Of a stretch of 64,000 nt of DNA, positions 61,980 to 64,000 are shown piece by piece. The stretch covers positions 2,824,134 to 2,888,133 of the forward strand of contig DDFJ01000004.1 of assembly GCA_002337125.1 (NCBI GenBank), read 5' to 3'. Position 1 is the stretch's first letter, and every line of letters starts with the position of its first letter. The position numbers were made by a program, and so were the translations under genes. The stretch comes from Chitinophagaceae bacterium UBA1931. Its GTDB lineage: Bacteria; Bacteroidota; Bacteroidia; Chitinophagales; Chitinophagaceae. A model generated the notes under the pieces. It was not told the origin of the DNA, made no database searches, and saw nothing but the letters and a program-made list of their open reading frames with translations.

Positions 61980-63803
61980 TTATTTTACTTCCTGCATATC
62001 AACTAACTTTTTGTAAAAGCCATTCAGCTTCACCAGTTCATCGTGTGTGCCACGCTCAACAATTTGTCCCTTTTGCAAAACAAGAATTTCATCAGCATGA
62101 CGAATAGTTGATAATCGATGCGCAATAACAAGTGTTGTACGGTCCTTCATTAAATGATTGATTGCATCCTGTACCAATCGTTCGCTCTCTGTGTCAAGCG
62201 ATGAAGTAGCCTCATCAAGAATTAATACCGGTGGGTTTTTTAAAACTGCTCTTGCAATGGTTACACGTTGTCTTTCACCACCGCTGAGTTTGCTTCCACG
62301 GTCGCCAATATTTTCATTATAACCTTCTTCTTTTTGAATAATAAAATGATGTGCGTTGGCAATTTTTGCAGCAACTTCAATTTCTTCTCTTGTTGCTTCG
62401 GGTTTGCTTAATGCAATATTAGCTGCAATACTATCATTAAATAAGATGGGTTCCTGTGTAACAATGCCCATCAGTTTTCGTAAACTTTCAAGCGTGTAAT
62501 CTTTAATATTTATTCCGTCGATAAAAATTTCACCGCCGCTTACATCATGAAACCTTGGAACAAGATCGGCCAATGTTGATTTGCCTGATCCGCTTGAACC
62601 AACCAATGCAATTGTTTTTCCTTTAGCAAGTGTGAAGTTGATATTTTCAAGAACAGTTGTATCGTAGTAAGCAAACGAAACATTTCTGAATTCAATACTC
62701 TTCTCAAACGAATTAATTGTAACAGGATTTTCTTTTTCAGTAATTACATCGGGCGTGCTGAGAATGGCTTCAATACGTTCAATAGCTGAAGCACCTCTTT
62801 TGGTATTGTAATAAGCAGATGAAAGAGCCTTTGCTGGATTAATAATTTGTGAGAAGAATAAAATATAAGTTATAAAACTTTCAGGAGTAAGTCCGCCTGC
62901 ATTATTACTTAAAATCATTTTCCCACCAAACCATAAAACACCACTTAAAACAAGTACACCCAGAAATTCAGATAATGGTGAAGCCATGTCGTTCCGGAAG
63001 TTAATCTTGTTACGTAAGTGATTCACATCACGGTTCATAGTGTGAAATTTCAGCCCCATCATTTTTTCAGCGCCAAATGCTTTAATCACCCTTATGCCTG
63101 ATAACGTTTCGTCAAGAATCGAGAGCACAATGCCGTTTTTTTCAAGGGCACTTTTTGACTGTTTCTTTAATGAACGGCTTACCCTGCCAATAATAAATCC
63201 TGTTGCCGGTAAAAAAATCAGCAGGAACAGTGATAATTTGGGGCTGATGAGTATCATCATCGCCAGGTAAAAAATAATAGTCAGCGGCTCCCTGATGAGT
63301 ACAACAAGAATCGAAAGAACGCTCCATTCAATTTCCGCAGCATCATTACTCATGCGTGACATCAGATCGCCCTTGCGCTGATCGGTGAAAAAACCAACCG
63401 GCAGTTTAAGGATCTTATCATATAAATCGCCTCTCAGTTTTGTCATGACACCATTACGCATTGGTGTTAATACCCTGAAGGAGAGATAGAGAAAAATATT
63501 TTTAAGCAAGATGGCAACAATAATTATCCCGCAAATAAATGCAAGAGCTGCTTCTTTACCTTTTGATGCGATGAGGTTACTGATAATATATTTCAGGTTC
63601 CCTAAAATGGCTTCTGCCGAAAGAGTGAATTCAGGTTTTATTGTTACAGGAGCTTCTTTCCCAAATAACAGCTGAAGAAAAGGAGCCAGCATTGCCAGCG
63701 AAACCATTGAAAATGCAATTGAGAGAATGATAAAGAAAAAGTAAGAAATGATATTTTCTTTATAAACTCTGAGATATCTGAAAATCCGGTTAAACTGTTT
63801 CAA
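61980..63803 (-). CDS. ABC exporter, MsbA-like (permease-ATPase fusion)
   Basis: A 607-residue type IV ABC half-transporter. Six membrane helices lie in 20-330, then an ATPase domain: Walker A VGSSGSGKST (401-410), signature LSGGE (506-510), Walker B VLILDE (526-531), H-loop IAHRLSTIRHADEI. Architecture and length match the lipid A flippase MsbA and related lipid or drug exporters; the substrate cannot be told. It is divergent from rbfA. Confidence 0.88.
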   Translation of the reverse strand: MKQFNRIFRYLRVYKENIISYFFFIILSIAFSMVSLAMLAPFLQLLFGKEAPVTIKPEFTLSAEAILGNLKYIISNLIASKGKEAALAFICGIIIVAILLKNIFLYLSFRVLTPMRNGVMTKLRGDLYDKILKLPVGFFTDQRKGDLMSRMSNDAAEIEWSVLSILVVLIREPLTIIFYLAMMILISPKLSLFLLIFLPATGFIIGRVSRSLKKQSKSALEKNGIVLSILDETLSGIRVIKAFGAEKMMGLKFHTMNRDVNHLRNKINFRNDMASPLSEFLGVLVLSGVLWFGGKMILSNNAGGLTPESFITYILFFSQIINPAKALSSAYYNTKRGASAIERIEAILSTPDVITEKENPVTINSFEKSIEFRNVSFAYYDTTVLENINFTLAKGKTIALVGSSGSGKSTLADLVPRFHDVSGGEIFIDGINIKDYTLESLRKLMGIVTQEPILFNDSIAANIALSKPEATREEIEVAAKIANAHHFIIQKEEGYNENIGDRGSKLSGGERQRVTIARAVLKNPPVLILDEATSSLDTESERLVQDAINHLMKDRTTLVIAHRLSTIRHADEILVLQKGQIVERGTHDELVKLNGFYKKLVDMQEVK

Positions 63804-63952
63804 GAGTTGTTTTTTAGTTCTTTTCGTTTGTTCTTTTTCAGTTTAATGGATAAAAAACAGATGCTGAAAAAGAATTGGCTTTTGATTATACCTTATTTCA
63901 TGTCGTAAACGCCGCAAAGTAACTACTTTTACAGCGTTTAATTGTTGCAGAT

Positions 63953-64000
63953 ATGTTAGAAGGTAAACGTCAGAAACAGGTAGCCGGTGTAATTAACGAA
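63953..64000 (+). CDS. rbfA: Ribosome-binding factor A, N-terminal fragment
   Basis: The window ends 16 codons into a gene starting MLEGKRQKQVAGVINE at 63953. This is the usual N-terminus of RbfA, a KH-fold 30S maturation factor acting at low temperature and in 16S processing. The rest of the gene lies outside the window. The upstream gap has near-consensus TAnnTTTA and TTnnTTTG elements for both directions. Confidence 0.75.
   Translation, partial: MLEGKRQKQVAGVINE

Overview
The window is AT-rich and gene-dense and looks like a chromosomal segment of a Bacteroidota bacterium, most likely of the Chitinophagaceae. Pointers are a subtilase with a type IX secretion C-terminal sorting domain, a TonB-dependent receptor with a carboxypeptidase-regulatory N-terminus, a DUF5686 outer-membrane protein, DUF58/BatD/BatA aerotolerance genes, promoters of the TAnnTTTG type instead of sigma70 TATAAT, weak Shine-Dalgarno use, and a DksA-like protein without a full zinc finger. 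Translation, repair and cell-envelope genes dominate. I see no rRNA, tRNA, CRISPR array, prophage or recognisable transposase.

Layout. 1-2.1 kb: the end of a DUF58/BatD-like/BatA operon. 2.1-2.6 kb: a GxxExxY gene bracketed by inverted repeats. 2.6-9.5 kb: rsgA, small genes, a gamma carbonic anhydrase, a class III aminotransferase and a TraB/GumN lipid-facing or secreted giant. 9.6-16.8 kb: a DUF5686 outer-membrane protein, then a membrane protein/winged-helix regulator/creD/dgkA/DUF1361/DUF6688 block with two copies of one 17-bp palindrome. 16.9-31.4 kb: a large propeller-barrel outer-membrane protein, a metallo-hydrolase, a flippase, arfB, dtd, a MazG-like gene, glyS, small envelope proteins and mfd. 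31.5-43 kb: a 1.8-thousand-residue T9SS subtilase, gyrB, an AraC regulator and a siderophore-type TonB receptor. 43-55.8 kb: a heme biosynthesis locus. 55.9-64 kb: ileS, a DksA-like gene, an RRM protein, a glycosyltransferase, an MsbA-like ABC exporter and the start of rbfA.

The heme locus carries the whole C5 route from glutamyl-tRNA to protoheme: hemA, hemC, hemD, hemE, hemF, hemB and hemL on the minus strand, divergent hemH and a HemJ-like oxidase on the plus strand, and hemN facing them. It has both the oxygen-dependent (HemF) and oxygen-independent (HemN) coproporphyrinogen oxidases, as expected of an organism meeting changing oxygen.

The most unusual signal is a family of intergenic inverted repeats. 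In and next to the heme locus five gene junctions carry arms built from degenerate 7-base units (GTSAATG, AAAAGTY, RYAAACN, ATTGRRN types). At one junction the arms enclose a gene for a four-helix-bundle (23S rRNA intervening-sequence type) protein; at another the same kind of ends enclose nothing. Forty kilobases away an independent inverted repeat encloses a GxxExxY gene. The pattern suggests small cargo cassettes and empty relatives that settle between genes, in two cases supplying a stop codon. This is inference from the sequence alone.

Start sites were revised in many places where the longest reading frame runs upstream of the family-like N-terminus or the signal peptide; each revision is explained in its entry.
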